A stretch of DNA of 64,000 bases from assembly GCF_025854275.1 (NCBI RefSeq), contig NZ_CP107567.1:4154001-4218000 (forward strand), read 5' to 3'. The notes below the pieces were generated by a model. The model was not told the DNA's origin. It made no database searches and was given only the letters and a program-made list of their open reading frames with translations. The position numbers and the translations under genes are program-made. Below are positions 55,794 to 64,000 of this stretch, one piece after another (position 1 is the first letter of the stretch; each line of letters opens with the position of its first letter). Source of the DNA: Streptomyces peucetius. Its GTDB lineage: Bacteria > Actinomycetota > Actinomycetes > Streptomycetales > Streptomycetaceae.

Positions 55794-57228
55794 ACCGTAC
55801 GATCTCGTGGTCGTCGGCGCGGGGGCGGCCGGGCTGTCCGGGGCCGTCACCGCCTCGGAATCCGGCCTGTCGGTCGCTCTGCTGGACGCCTCCGAGCACC
55901 TCGGCGGACAGTTCTACCGGCACCCCGCCGCCGCCCTCGGAGCCGTACGCCCCGAGGCCCTGCACCACGACTGGTCGGTCTTCGCCGATCTGCGCCGCAG
56001 ACTCGAATCGAGCGGCGTCAGTCGCCTTGCCGGGCACCACGTCTGGTCGGTGACCAGGGACGACGACTGCTGGGCGGTGCACGCCGTGACCGGGGCGGAC
56101 GGCGACCAGGAGCGGCCCGTACGCGTACGGGCCCGGGCGCTGCTCCTCGCGACGGGAGCGTACGAACGTCAACTTCCCTTCCCCGGCTGGACCCTTCCTG
56201 GTGTGGTGGGGGCCGGAGGCGCGCAGGCGATGCTCAAGTCCGGGCTCGTGCTGCCCGGCAAGAAGGTCGTCGTCGCAGGGAGCGGCCCCCTGCTCCTCGC
56301 GGTCGCCGCCTCGCTCGCCGCCGCCGGGGCCCGCGTCCCAGCCGTGGTTGAGGCGTCCGGCTATCTGCGATACGCCCGCCATCCCCGGGCGCTCGCCGCC
56401 AACCCGCACAAGCTGGTCGAGGCGGTGGTGCACGGCGGAGCGATGCTGAGGCACCGGGTGCGGCCGCTGCTGCGCAGTGCCGTCACGCACGTGCACGGTG
56501 CCGAGCGCGTGGAGGCCGTGACCGTCGCCCGGCTCGACCGTGACTGGCGGGCCGTGCCCGGCTCGGAGCGGCGGATCGAGTGCGACGCCCTCGCTGTGGG
56601 ACACGGCCTCGCCCCCCAGATCGAACTCGCCACGGCACTCGGATGCGCCACCCGCCGCACCGTGGACGCCACCGCCGCCCTCGTCCTGGACGGACTCCAG
56701 GAGACGACGGTGCCCGGCGTCTGGTCGGCGGGGGAGACCGGCGGCGTCGGCGGCTCCCGACTGGCCATCGCCGAAGGCGAATTGGCGGCGCTTTCGATCG
56801 CCGCCCGGCTGACCGGGCGGAGCGAGCTCCCCCGAGGGCGGCACGCGGGGAGGCTGCGCCGCCGGCGCGACCGTATGCGCGCCTTCGCCGACGCCCTGGC
56901 CGCCGCCCACGCGCCCGGACCGGGCTGGCCGCAGTGGCTTCCCGACGACACGGACGTGTGCCGCTGCGAGGAGGTCACCGCCGGGCGTGTCCGTGAGGCG
57001 GTCACCGATCTCGGCGCCGGCGACGCACGGACCGTCAAACTCCTGACCAGGGCGGGTATGGGGTGGTGCCAGGGCCGGATGTGCGGTGCGGCCGTGGCCT
57101 GCCTCGCGGCGGGCGGCGGCGAGGTGCCGCCACCCGCCGAACGGCGCCCGTTCGCCGTTCCCGTCCCGCTCGGAGCGCTCGCCGGGCTCGACCCGGCCAC
57201 CGCTCCCTCCGACCCGACCGACGACTGA
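55774..57228 (+). CDS. D-hydroxyproline dehydrogenase, FAD/NAD(P)-type subunit
   Basis: 484 residues from a GTG at 55774. FAD motif LVVVGAGAAGLSGAVTASES near residue 10, second Rossmann site KKVVVAGSGPLLLAVAASLA near 165, SAGETGGVGGSRLAIAEGEL. A C-terminal BFD-like [2Fe-2S] domain follows (VCRCEEVTAGRVREA, RAGMGWCQGRMCG). It is equivalent to HcnB and completes the membrane-free three-subunit dehydrogenase with the two genes before it. Confidence 0.88.
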   Translation: MPNSVSEPYDLVVVGAGAAGLSGAVTASESGLSVALLDASEHLGGQFYRHPAAALGAVRPEALHHDWSVFADLRRRLESSGVSRLAGHHVWSVTRDDDCWAVHAVTGADGDQERPVRVRARALLLATGAYERQLPFPGWTLPGVVGAGGAQAMLKSGLVLPGKKVVVAGSGPLLLAVAASLAAAGARVPAVVEASGYLRYARHPRALAANPHKLVEAVVHGGAMLRHRVRPLLRSAVTHVHGAERVEAVTVARLDRDWRAVPGSERRIECDALAVGHGLAPQIELATALGCATRRTVDATAALVLDGLQETTVPGVWSAGETGGVGGSRLAIAEGELAALSIAARLTGRSELPRGRHAGRLRRRRDRMRAFADALAAAHAPGPGWPQWLPDDTDVCRCEEVTAGRVREAVTDLGAGDARTVKLLTRAGMGWCQGRMCGAAVACLAAGGGEVPPPAERRPFAVPVPLGALAGLDPATAPSDPTDD

Positions 57229-57266
57229 CCGCGTACATGCGCCAGTCCGGGCGTACCACACCGCTA

Positions 57267-57280
57267 AGTAAAATGTCACA
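57267..57280. promoter_or_regulatory. Operator O4
   Basis: AGTAAAATGTCACA matches TGTGAAATGTCACA at 12 of 14 positions, 20 bp upstream of the deaminase gene start. Confidence 0.6.
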
Positions 57281-57299
57281 CTTCGTGGAAGGTTCTGAC

Positions 57300-58208
57300 A
57301 TGAGCGCCACCACTTGGAACTCCGCCCGCCCCTGGCGAGGCATCATGGTCGCCACCGCACTTCCCCTGCGCGCGGACCTCTCCGTCGACTACGACGCATA
57401 CGCCGAGCACGTCGCCTGGCTGATCGCGAACGGCTGCGACGGCGTGGTCCCCAACGGCTCGCTCGGCGAGTACCAGACGCTGACCGACGAGGAGCGCGCC
57501 CGCGTCGTCGAGGTCGCCGTGGCGGCCGCGGGCGACGGGGCCCGGGTCATGCCCGGCGTCGCCGCCTACGGCAGCGCCGAGTCACGCCGCTGGGCCGAGC
57601 AGGCCGCCGAGGCGGGATGCGGCTCCGTGCTGCTCCTGCCGCCCAACGCCTACCGGGCCGACGAGGAGGCCGTACGCGCCCACTACGCCGAGGTCGCCGA
57701 GGCGGGTGTCCCGGTCGTCGCGTACAACAACCCGATCGACACCAAGGTCGACCTCGCCCCGGCGCTGCTCGCCGGGCTCCACCAGGACGGGAACATCGTC
57801 GCGGTCAAGGAGTTCACCGGCGATGTGCGCAGGGCGTACGAGATCGCCGAACTCGCCCCGGAGCTCGACCTGCTGATCGGCGCGGACGACGTCCTGCTCG
57901 AACTCGCCGTCGCCGGCGCGGTCGGCTGGATCGCGGGATACCCCAACGCCTTCCCCGCCACCTGCGCCGCCCTCTACCACGCCGCGGTCGCCGGCGACCT
58001 GGGGACCGCCGTCCCACTCTACAAGTCGCTGCACTCGCTGCTGCGCTGGGACTCCAAGACCGAGTTCGTCCAGTCCATCAAGCTGTCCATGGACATCGCC
58101 GGACGCCACGGCGGCCCGGTCCGCCCGCCGCGCGCCGCGCTGACGGGTCCGGTCGAGGCCGGTGTACGAGAGGCTACCGAGAAGGCCATCGCCGACGGCC
58201 ACCACTGA
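57300..58208 (+). CDS. 1-pyrroline-4-hydroxy-2-carboxylate deaminase (DapA family)
   Basis: 302 residues from the ATG at 57300 after GGAAGG. It is a class I aldolase TIM barrel: VPNGSLGEYQTLTDEERARV, catalytic Y142 in VVAYNNPIDT, Schiff-base K170 in IVAVKEFTGD, then LIGADDVLLELAVAGAVGWI. It is related to dihydrodipicolinate synthase, but the gene context points to deamination of the pyrroline product of D-hydroxyproline oxidation to 2-oxoglutarate semialdehyde. Confidence 0.85.
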   Translation: MSATTWNSARPWRGIMVATALPLRADLSVDYDAYAEHVAWLIANGCDGVVPNGSLGEYQTLTDEERARVVEVAVAAAGDGARVMPGVAAYGSAESRRWAEQAAEAGCGSVLLLPPNAYRADEEAVRAHYAEVAEAGVPVVAYNNPIDTKVDLAPALLAGLHQDGNIVAVKEFTGDVRRAYEIAELAPELDLLIGADDVLLELAVAGAVGWIAGYPNAFPATCAALYHAAVAGDLGTAVPLYKSLHSLLRWDSKTEFVQSIKLSMDIAGRHGGPVRPPRAALTGPVEAGVREATEKAIADGHH

Positions 58209-58240
58209 CCCCACGCCCTGGAGCCGTTAGAGGAGCCGCT

Positions 58241-59245
58241 ATGCGCACCCGCCATGTCTTCCACGCAGTCGACTCGCACACCGAGGGCATGCCCACCCGC
58301 GTGATCACTGGTGGCGTTGGAGTCATCCCCGGCGCCACCATGGCCGAGCGGCGGCTGCACTTCATCGAACACCTGGACCATCTCCGTACGCTGCTGATGT
58401 ACGAGCCGCGTGGGCACGCCGCGATGAGCGGCGCGATCCTCCAGCCTCCCACCCGCCCCGACGCCGACTACGGCGTGCTGTTCATCGAGGTCTCCGGGCT
58501 CCTGCCGATGTGCGGGCACGGCACCATCGGGGTGGCCACCGTGCTGGTCGAGACCGGGATGGTCCCGGTCGCCGAACCGGTGACCACCGTGCGTCTGGAC
58601 ACGCCCGCGGGCCTGGTCAGTGTGGATGTACGCGTCGAGGACGGCGCGGCGAAGTCGGTCACCCTGACCAACGTGCCCGCGTTCTGCGCGGGGCTAGGAC
58701 TCAAGGCCGAAGTCCCCGGGTACGGGACGGTCGGCTACGACCTGGCATTCGGCGGGAACTTCTACGCGTTCGTGGAACTCGACGTGCTGGGGCTGCCGTT
58801 CGAGCGCGCCCGCAAGGACGACCTGCTGGCCGCCGGGCTGGCGGTCATGGACGCGATCAACCGGTCGCCGAACCGGCCGGTCCACCCTGAGCGCCCGGAG
58901 ATCGCCGGGGTCAAGCACGTCTACCTCGCCGCCCCCGGATCGGACGCCCGCCGCTCGCGGCACGCGATGGCCATCCACCCGGGCTGGTTCGACCGTTCGC
59001 CGTGCGGTACGGGCACCTCGGCCCGGATGGCCCAGCTGCACGCCCGCGGCGAACTCCCGCTGAACCGGGACTTCGTCAACGAGTCGTTCATCGGTACGGA
59101 GTTCACCGGCCGCCTCGTCGCGGAGACGGAGGTCGGCGGGGTGCCCGCCGTCGTCCCCGCCATCACCGGCCGCGCCTGGATCACGGGCACCGCCCAGTAC
59201 TTCCTGGACCCCGACGACCCCTTCCCCGGAGGCTTCCTCCTGTGA
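58241..59245 (+). CDS. 4-hydroxyproline 2-epimerase (proline racemase family)
   Basis: 334 residues from the ATG at 58241 after AGAGGAG. Acid/base cysteines C91 (GLLPMCGHGTIG) and C255 (DRSPCGTGTSA) are both present, which excludes the dehydratase subtype that has Thr here. H93 follows C91. VDSHTEGMPTRVITGGVG opens the family motif. It converts trans-4-hydroxy-L-proline to cis-4-hydroxy-D-proline, the first committed step. Confidence 0.92.
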   Translation: MRTRHVFHAVDSHTEGMPTRVITGGVGVIPGATMAERRLHFIEHLDHLRTLLMYEPRGHAAMSGAILQPPTRPDADYGVLFIEVSGLLPMCGHGTIGVATVLVETGMVPVAEPVTTVRLDTPAGLVSVDVRVEDGAAKSVTLTNVPAFCAGLGLKAEVPGYGTVGYDLAFGGNFYAFVELDVLGLPFERARKDDLLAAGLAVMDAINRSPNRPVHPERPEIAGVKHVYLAAPGSDARRSRHAMAIHPGWFDRSPCGTGTSARMAQLHARGELPLNRDFVNESFIGTEFTGRLVAETEVGGVPAVVPAITGRAWITGTAQYFLDPDDPFPGGFLL

Positions 59246-60633
59246 CCGCCCACGCAGCCACCCTCACCTCCCGCAGCCCGGCCGACCCTTCCGACATACT
59301 CGTACAGATCCCCGCTCCCAGCGCCTTCGCCGCGGTGGACGCCGTGGACCGGGCACGGGCCGCACAACCGGACTGGCAGGCCGGCGGGGGGGCCGCCCGG
59401 TCGGCGGCGCTCACGGCGGTCGCCGACGCCGTCGAGGCCGCGGCCGACGAACTGACCGCGCTCGCCGTACGCGAGGTGGGCAAGCCGCTCACCGAGGCCC
59501 GCGCCGAGGTCGCCCGTACCGCCGCGATCTGGCGGTACTACGCCCAGGCCCCCTACGAGCCGACCGGCGCCGTCCACGAAGCGGCCGCCGGAGCGGGGCT
59601 GCTGCTGAGCCGGCGCCTTCCGCACGGGGTGGCCGGGCTGATCACCCCGTGGAACTTCCCGCTCGCCATCCCCAGCTGGAAGGCCGCACCCGCCCTCGCG
59701 GTCGGCAACACGGTCGTCCTCAAGCCCGCACCCGAGGCGACCGCCTGTGCACAGCGCCTCGCGGAGATCGTCCAGCGGGCGCTGCCCGCCGGGGTGTTCG
59801 GCGTCGTACCGGGCGGCGCCGTCGAAGGCAACGCGATCGTCTCCGCCGCCGACGTCATCTCCTTCACCGGCTCGACCGCCGTCGGTCAGGCGGTCGCGCG
59901 CGCCGCCACCGGGCGGGGCGTCCCGGTCCAGGCCGAAATGGGCGGCCTCAACGCCGCCATCGTCCTTCCGGACGCCCACATCGAGCAGGCGGCGGCCCAC
60001 ATCGCCGCCGCGATCTCCGGATACGCGGGCCAGAAGTGCACCGCCACCAGCCGCGTCATCGCGGTCGGCACCGCCCTCGACCCGCTGCGCGAGGCGCTGG
60101 CCGAGGCGCTGCGGGCCGTGCCGGTAGGTGATCCGGCCGACGCCGCGACCGTGTGCGGGCCACTCATCAGCGAGCACGCCCGCGGCCAGGTCCTGGACGC
60201 CTCACACGGGCTGCGTGCGCTCGTCGGCGGGACCGCTCCGCACGCCCCGCACGGTCCCGGCTGGTACGCGGCCCCGACCCTGGTCGAGGAGGTGCCGCCG
60301 GGACACCGGCTGCTGCGCGAGGAGGTCTTCGGCCCTGTCGCCGCCCTGCTGCCGGCCGACGACCTCGCCCATGCTGTACGGATCGCCAACTCCGTTCCGT
60401 ACGGCCTGGTCACCTCCGTCCACACCGCCGATCTGAACACGGCCCTGTCCGGGCTCGACCGGCTGGACACCGGCATGATCCGGATCAACGCCCCGTCCAG
60501 CGGGGTCGACTTCCACCTGCCGTTCGGTGGCACCAAGGCGTCCAGCCACGGCCCGCGCGAGCAGGGCCGCGCCGCCCTGGAGTTCTACACCTCCAGCCGC
60601 ACCTACACCCTGTCACCAGCGGGAACAATGTGA
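59242..60633 (+). CDS. 2-oxoglutarate semialdehyde dehydrogenase (ALDH family)
   Basis: 463 residues from a GTG at 59242 overlapping the epimerase stop (GTGA). The ALDH motifs are PWNFPLAIPSWKAAPALAVG (N138), SFTGSTAVGQAV, general base E232 (AEMGGLN) and nucleophile C266 (GQKCTATSR), then EEVFGPVAALLPADD. It oxidises the semialdehyde to 2-oxoglutarate, feeding the TCA cycle. Confidence 0.9.
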   Translation: MTAHAATLTSRSPADPSDILVQIPAPSAFAAVDAVDRARAAQPDWQAGGGAARSAALTAVADAVEAAADELTALAVREVGKPLTEARAEVARTAAIWRYYAQAPYEPTGAVHEAAAGAGLLLSRRLPHGVAGLITPWNFPLAIPSWKAAPALAVGNTVVLKPAPEATACAQRLAEIVQRALPAGVFGVVPGGAVEGNAIVSAADVISFTGSTAVGQAVARAATGRGVPVQAEMGGLNAAIVLPDAHIEQAAAHIAAAISGYAGQKCTATSRVIAVGTALDPLREALAEALRAVPVGDPADAATVCGPLISEHARGQVLDASHGLRALVGGTAPHAPHGPGWYAAPTLVEEVPPGHRLLREEVFGPVAALLPADDLAHAVRIANSVPYGLVTSVHTADLNTALSGLDRLDTGMIRINAPSSGVDFHLPFGGTKASSHGPREQGRAALEFYTSSRTYTLSPAGTM

Positions 60634-60642
60634 CATTGTATC
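60629..60642. promoter_or_regulatory. Operator O5
   Basis: TGTGACATTGTATC; the first nine bases match the complement form TGTGACATTTCACA. It overlaps the ALDH stop, upstream of the GntR gene. Confidence 0.45.
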
Positions 60643-60684
60643 TTAGAGGTCCTGTTCGGCACGAAGAGAACACCAGAGGACTCC

Positions 60685-61353
60685 ATGGGCCATCTGATCC
60701 GCCGCGACCTCGGCGCCACTCGTGAGCGGCTGCGCGACCAGGTGGCCCATGCCTTGCGCGCTGCCCTGATCTCCGGCGAACTGCGGCCGAGGCAGGTGTA
60801 TTCGGCACCGGTGCTTGCCGAGAACTTCGGGATCTCGGCGACGCCGGTGCGCGAGGCGATGCTCGACCTCGCCCGGGAGGGTCTGGTCGAGCCGGTCCGC
60901 AACAAGGGCTTCCGGGTCACCGAGGTCGACGAGCGCGACCTGGACCAGTGCGCCGAGATCCGGTCCCTGATCGAGGTGCCCACGGTCGGCCGGGTCACCC
61001 GCACCGCCGCCCGCGCCGACCTGGAGGCGCTGCGCCCGGTCGCCGAGGAGATCGTGCGCGCCGCTCGTGAACACGACCTGATCGGCTACCTCGAGGCGGA
61101 TCGCCGCTTCCACCTCTCCCTGCTCGCCCTGGCGGGAAACGACCGGCTGGTCGAGGTTGTCGGCGACCTGCGCAAGCGCTCCCGCCTGTACGGCCTGACG
61201 GCCCTGGACGAGCGCGATCAGCTGCTGCCCTCTGCCGAGGAGCACCTGGAACTGCTGGACCTGATGCTCGCGGGTGACGCGAAGGGGGCGGAGGAGTGCA
61301 TGGCCAAGCACCTCCGTCATGTCCGCTCGCTGTGGGCCGAGGCCGAACGGTGA
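60685..61353 (+). CDS. GntR family regulator (FadR subfamily, FCD domain)
   Basis: 222 residues. Winged helix: LRDQVAHALRAALISGELRP, YSAPVLAENFGISATPVREA, MLDLAREGLVEPVRNKGFRV. The FCD helical domain follows (IRSLIEVPTVGRVTRTAARA, LEADRRFHLSLLALAGNDRL, with H and D metal/ligand residues). This subfamily binds palindromes of the TGT-N-ACA kind and senses carboxylic acids or amino acids. It is the best candidate to bind TGTGAAATGTCACA sites across the cluster, with a site in its own promoter. Confidence 0.93.
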   Translation: MGHLIRRDLGATRERLRDQVAHALRAALISGELRPRQVYSAPVLAENFGISATPVREAMLDLAREGLVEPVRNKGFRVTEVDERDLDQCAEIRSLIEVPTVGRVTRTAARADLEALRPVAEEIVRAAREHDLIGYLEADRRFHLSLLALAGNDRLVEVVGDLRKRSRLYGLTALDERDQLLPSAEEHLELLDLMLAGDAKGAEECMAKHLRHVRSLWAEAER

Positions 61354-61362
61354 GAAGGGGCG

Positions 61363-61385
61363 CTCCATAACGCGGAGTTATGGAG
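61363..61385. terminator. Small stem after the GntR gene
   Basis: CTCCATAAC (61363-61371) pairs with GTTATGGAG (61377-61385). It may be the terminator of gntR or an operator of the gene at 61474. Confidence 0.45.
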
Positions 61386-61427
61386 GTCCGAGGGCTCCTC
61401 GCGGGCCGCCGGCCGCAGCATGCTGTC

Positions 61428-61441
61428 TGTGAAATGTCACA
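61428..61441. promoter_or_regulatory. Operator O6, TGTGAAATGTCACA
   Basis: A perfect copy, 32 bp upstream of the proline iminopeptidase gene. Confidence 0.7.
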
Positions 61442-61473
61442 CAGCACAGAGCCGCTCGGCGTGAAGGGGATCC

Positions 61474-62739
61474 ATGAACCCTGCGTACACGACCACCGAC
61501 CACGTCTTCACCGTTCCCCTGGACCATGCGGCCCCGCACGGTCCGACCATCGAGGTCTTCGCTCGCGAGGTCGTCGAGCCCGGCCGGGCGAACGAGCGCC
61601 TGCCCTGGCTGCTCTACCTTCAGGGCGGCCCGGGCGGCAAGTCCCCCCGCCCGTCGGCCGGTTCGTCCGGCTGGCTCCCTCAGGCGCTCAAGACGCACCG
61701 GGTGCTCCTCCTCGACCAGCGCGGCACCGGCCGTTCCACCCCGGTGACCGCCCGAGTGGCCGCCCGCTGTACCTCCCCCGGCCGACTCGCCGACCACCTG
61801 GGCCACTTCCGCGCCGACGCCATCGTCGCGGACGCCGAGCTGATCCGCCGCGAGCTTTGCGGTGACCAACCCTGGGAGACGCTGGGCCAGAGCTACGGCG
61901 GCTTCATCACCCTCACCTACCTGTCCCAGGCACCCGAGGGGCTCAAGGCGTGCTACGTGACCGGAGGTCTGCCCGGCCTCACCGCGACTGCCGACGACGT
62001 GTACGCCCGCACCTACCCGAGGGTGCGGGACCGCGTCCTCGACTTCTACGGGCGCCATCCGGGCGACGAGCCCCTCGTTCGCAAGATCGCCGACCTCCTC
62101 ACCGCCGGTGACGTGCGGCTGCCCGACGGGGACCGTCTCACCGTCCGCCGCCTGCGCACCCTCGGCCTCGCACTCGGCATGGGCGACGGCTTCGAGCGGA
62201 TCCACTGGCTCCTCGACGAGGCCCTGGACGCGGAGGGCGAGCTGACCGACACGTTCTTGCAGCAGGTGATGGTCCTGACCGGCTTCACCGACAACCCGCT
62301 CTTCGCCGTCATGCAGGAGACGCTCTACGGCCAGGGCGCGGGGCCCACCGGCTGGGCGGCGTTCCGGGCGCTCGCCGGCCGGCCCGAGTTCGCCGAGGAC
62401 GCGGACCCCCTCCTGCTGACCGGAGAGATGATCCACCCCTGGATGTTCCGCGAGATCAGGGGTCTGCGCCCCTTCGCGGACGCCGCCGACCTGCTGGCCG
62501 AACGCACCGACTGGCCACCGCTGTACGACCCCGCCCGCCTCGCCGCCAACGAGGTCCCGCTCGCGGCGGTCGTCTACCACGACGACATGTACGTGGACGC
62601 TGGTCTCTCCCTGCGTACTGCGCGCGAGGTCGGCGCCACCCGCGTCTGGGTCACCAACGAATGGGAGCACGACGGGGTCGCCGCCTCCGGCGGGCGTGTG
62701 CTCACCCGTCTGATGGACCTGGCCGCAGGCCGGGCATAG
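61474..62739 (+). CDS. Proline iminopeptidase-type alpha/beta hydrolase (S33)
   Basis: 421 residues from the ATG at 61474 after GAAGGGGATC. Oxyanion motif LYLQGGPGGKSPRP, nucleophile GQSYGGF, VLLLDQRGTGRST, and a C-terminal VYHDDMYVDAG and TNEWEHDGV with the candidate Asp and His. It has no signal peptide. It removes N-terminal proline (and likely hydroxyproline) from peptides inside the cell. Together with the peptide importer this frees the imino acids that the operon consumes. Confidence 0.88.
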   Translation: MNPAYTTTDHVFTVPLDHAAPHGPTIEVFAREVVEPGRANERLPWLLYLQGGPGGKSPRPSAGSSGWLPQALKTHRVLLLDQRGTGRSTPVTARVAARCTSPGRLADHLGHFRADAIVADAELIRRELCGDQPWETLGQSYGGFITLTYLSQAPEGLKACYVTGGLPGLTATADDVYARTYPRVRDRVLDFYGRHPGDEPLVRKIADLLTAGDVRLPDGDRLTVRRLRTLGLALGMGDGFERIHWLLDEALDAEGELTDTFLQQVMVLTGFTDNPLFAVMQETLYGQGAGPTGWAAFRALAGRPEFAEDADPLLLTGEMIHPWMFREIRGLRPFADAADLLAERTDWPPLYDPARLAANEVPLAAVVYHDDMYVDAGLSLRTAREVGATRVWVTNEWEHDGVAASGGRVLTRLMDLAAGRA

Positions 62740-62786
62740 CCCGCGCCCTCCTTCCTCTCTTCTTCCTCTTCACCCTCAGGAGAGTC

Positions 62787-63989
62787 ATGCCCGCTCTGCC
62801 GACCCGGCTGTCCCACCTCGCTCCGGCGCTCGTTCTCGTCCCGCAGCTTGCCCTCGCCGCTCCTGCCGCGGCGACCGCGGGCACGCCGTCCGGCTCGCCC
62901 GCCCGCCCCGCTTCCGCATCCGCCTGTGCGCTGGAAGGCAAGACCGGCTGGACCGACGAAGGCCATGACACGGACCGGAACCAGTTCCAGCCGTCCACCG
63001 GAACCCGACACGTCCTGACGCTGTTCGTGGACTTCCCGGACGCGCCGGCCACCGGTTCCACCGAGTCGTACGAGTCCCAACTCGCCCCGGCTGCCGCTTG
63101 GTTGAAGCGAGCCAGCTACGGGCGCCTCCAGATGGAGAACACCGCACTGCGCCGCTGGATCCGCATGCCCGCCGACTCCACCTCGTACGGTTTCGAGCGC
63201 GGCCTCACCTTCGAGACCCACGAGAAGTACGTACGCGACGCGATCCGCGCCGCCGACCCCTACGCCGACTTCGCCCGCTACGACATGATCTACGTCGTTC
63301 CCACCAAGACGGCCGCCGCCATTCCCTTCTCCCCGACCTACCTCTACGACCCGGCCACGCCCGGGATCACCGCCGACGGCAAGCGCCTGAAGTGGGCCGT
63401 CACCTTCGGCCAGGACATGTGGCGCTGGGGCCACAAGGTCGCCGCCCACGAGACCGGCCACACCTTCGGCCTCCCCGACCTGTACTCCTTCACCGGGGAC
63501 ACCCACCAGTACGTCGGCGGCTGGGACGTCATGGGCAACATCGCCGGACCCGCCCCGCAGTACCTCGGCTGGCACTCCTGGAAGCTCGGCTGGACCCGCG
63601 ACCACCAGGTCGCCTGCCTGTCCGCGCCCGGACACCGCACGGTCCGCCTGACCCCGGTGGAGCGCCCCGGCGGCACCAAGATCGCCGTACTGCGCACCGG
63701 CGGGACGACGGCGTACGTCGTGGAGTCCCGCCGTGCCCAGGGCAACGACCGAGCCGCCTGCTCGACCGGCGTCCTCGTCTACAAGGTCGACTCCGCGACG
63801 CAGACCGGAGAGGGCCCGGTGAGGGTGGTGAACGCGAACCCGGCCTCCACACCGCCCGCTGGCTGCACCCAGCAGGACATGGCCGCATTCGCACCCGGCC
63901 AGAACTTCACCGACCCGGACACCGGCACGCGCATCGCCGTCCTCGCGGGCGGCCCGGCCGGGGACACCGTTCGGATCAACAAGCGATGA
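62787..63989 (+). CDS. Secreted M6-family metalloprotease
   Basis: 400 residues from the ATG at 62787 after CAGGAGAG, 47 bp after the iminopeptidase gene. Signal peptide LSHLAPALVLVPQLALAAPA. Zinc motif VAAHETGHTFGLPD with the third ligand region in DVMGNIAGPAPQYLGWHSW, the M6 (immune-inhibitor A-like) pattern. Cys pairs occur in the C-terminal beta domain. It is predicted to cleave extracellular proteins, and the context suggests collagen-like or other proline-rich substrates. No partner or prodomain is separate. The window ends 11 bp later. Confidence 0.9.
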   Translation: MPALPTRLSHLAPALVLVPQLALAAPAAATAGTPSGSPARPASASACALEGKTGWTDEGHDTDRNQFQPSTGTRHVLTLFVDFPDAPATGSTESYESQLAPAAAWLKRASYGRLQMENTALRRWIRMPADSTSYGFERGLTFETHEKYVRDAIRAADPYADFARYDMIYVVPTKTAAAIPFSPTYLYDPATPGITADGKRLKWAVTFGQDMWRWGHKVAAHETGHTFGLPDLYSFTGDTHQYVGGWDVMGNIAGPAPQYLGWHSWKLGWTRDHQVACLSAPGHRTVRLTPVERPGGTKIAVLRTGGTTAYVVESRRAQGNDRAACSTGVLVYKVDSATQTGEGPVRVVNANPASTPPAGCTQQDMAAFAPGQNFTDPDTGTRIAVLAGGPAGDTVRINKR

Positions 63990-64000
63990 CCAGGGGTCCG

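Noticed and set aside
57300..58208. Dihydrodipicolinate synthase for lysine synthesis
   Set aside because: It has the family fold but sits between hydroxyproline genes with the shared operator, and no other lysine genes are near.

Overview
The window is chromosomal DNA of a Streptomyces or a very close actinomycete. It is about 72% GC with strongly GC-biased third codon positions, many GTG starts and frequent 4-base GTGA/ATGA stop-start overlaps. It carries families typical of Streptomyces: FUSC, DUF2630, DUF5988, a DUF4239 protein, Methyltransf_19, DUF397, a cold-shock gene next to a DEAD-box helicase, and a septum-formation-type lipoprotein.

1-14.6 kb is ordinary chromosome: a FUSC transporter, stress and signalling genes (MerR-PP2C fusion, UspA), a TnpB-only IS200/IS605-type element inserted next to a decayed flavin reductase, a 2,4-dienoyl-CoA reductase, a lipoprotein, a PadR regulator and a SAM methyltransferase. 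14.8-24.4 kb is a rearranged region. It has remnants of a large WXG-like secreted-protein family, a perfect 352-bp direct repeat of the 3' part of a DUF72 gene, a DUF234-type ATPase with an unusual leader, a potassium channel, and a lectin with a sigma-like N-terminus.

24.8-31.8 kb is an arsenic resistance island. A divergent unit holds trxB(arsT)-arsC on one side and arsR-acr3-arsO, joined by GTGA overlaps, on the other. A second set has a second ArsR, a second ArsO-like monooxygenase and a third flavoprotein with a Cys-rich tail. A 24-bp motif, probably the operator of the second ArsR, recurs at three promoters, one of them in front of a broken MFS gene 5 kb away. 32-38 kb is core-like (MerR, DEAD helicase, cspA, small conserved proteins), followed by the MFS pseudogene and a peptide-binding lipoprotein.

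40-47 kb is a gene graveyard of a mobile-element kind: split integrase, DUF397 and TPR-regulator remnants, and a tRNA-Gly 3'-end att core. It also holds an unusual MauE/thioredoxin/Cys-rich fusion protein.

47-64 kb is one coherent catabolic system for hydroxyproline-containing peptides: a LysR regulator, a five-gene Dpp/Opp peptide importer, a three-subunit D-hydroxyproline dehydrogenase, a pyrroline-hydroxycarboxylate deaminase (DapA family), a 4-hydroxyproline epimerase, a ketoglutarate-semialdehyde dehydrogenase, a GntR regulator, a proline iminopeptidase and a secreted M6 metalloprotease. A palindrome, TGTGAAATGTCACA, occurs at or near every promoter of this region and probably is the GntR operator. 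The inferred flow is: extracellular protease, peptide import, cytoplasmic release of (hydroxy)proline, epimerisation, oxidation, deamination, oxidation to 2-oxoglutarate.

Several genes (about ten junctions) appear frameshifted. I cannot tell sequencing error from true decay, and I mark them as pseudogenes with that caveat.
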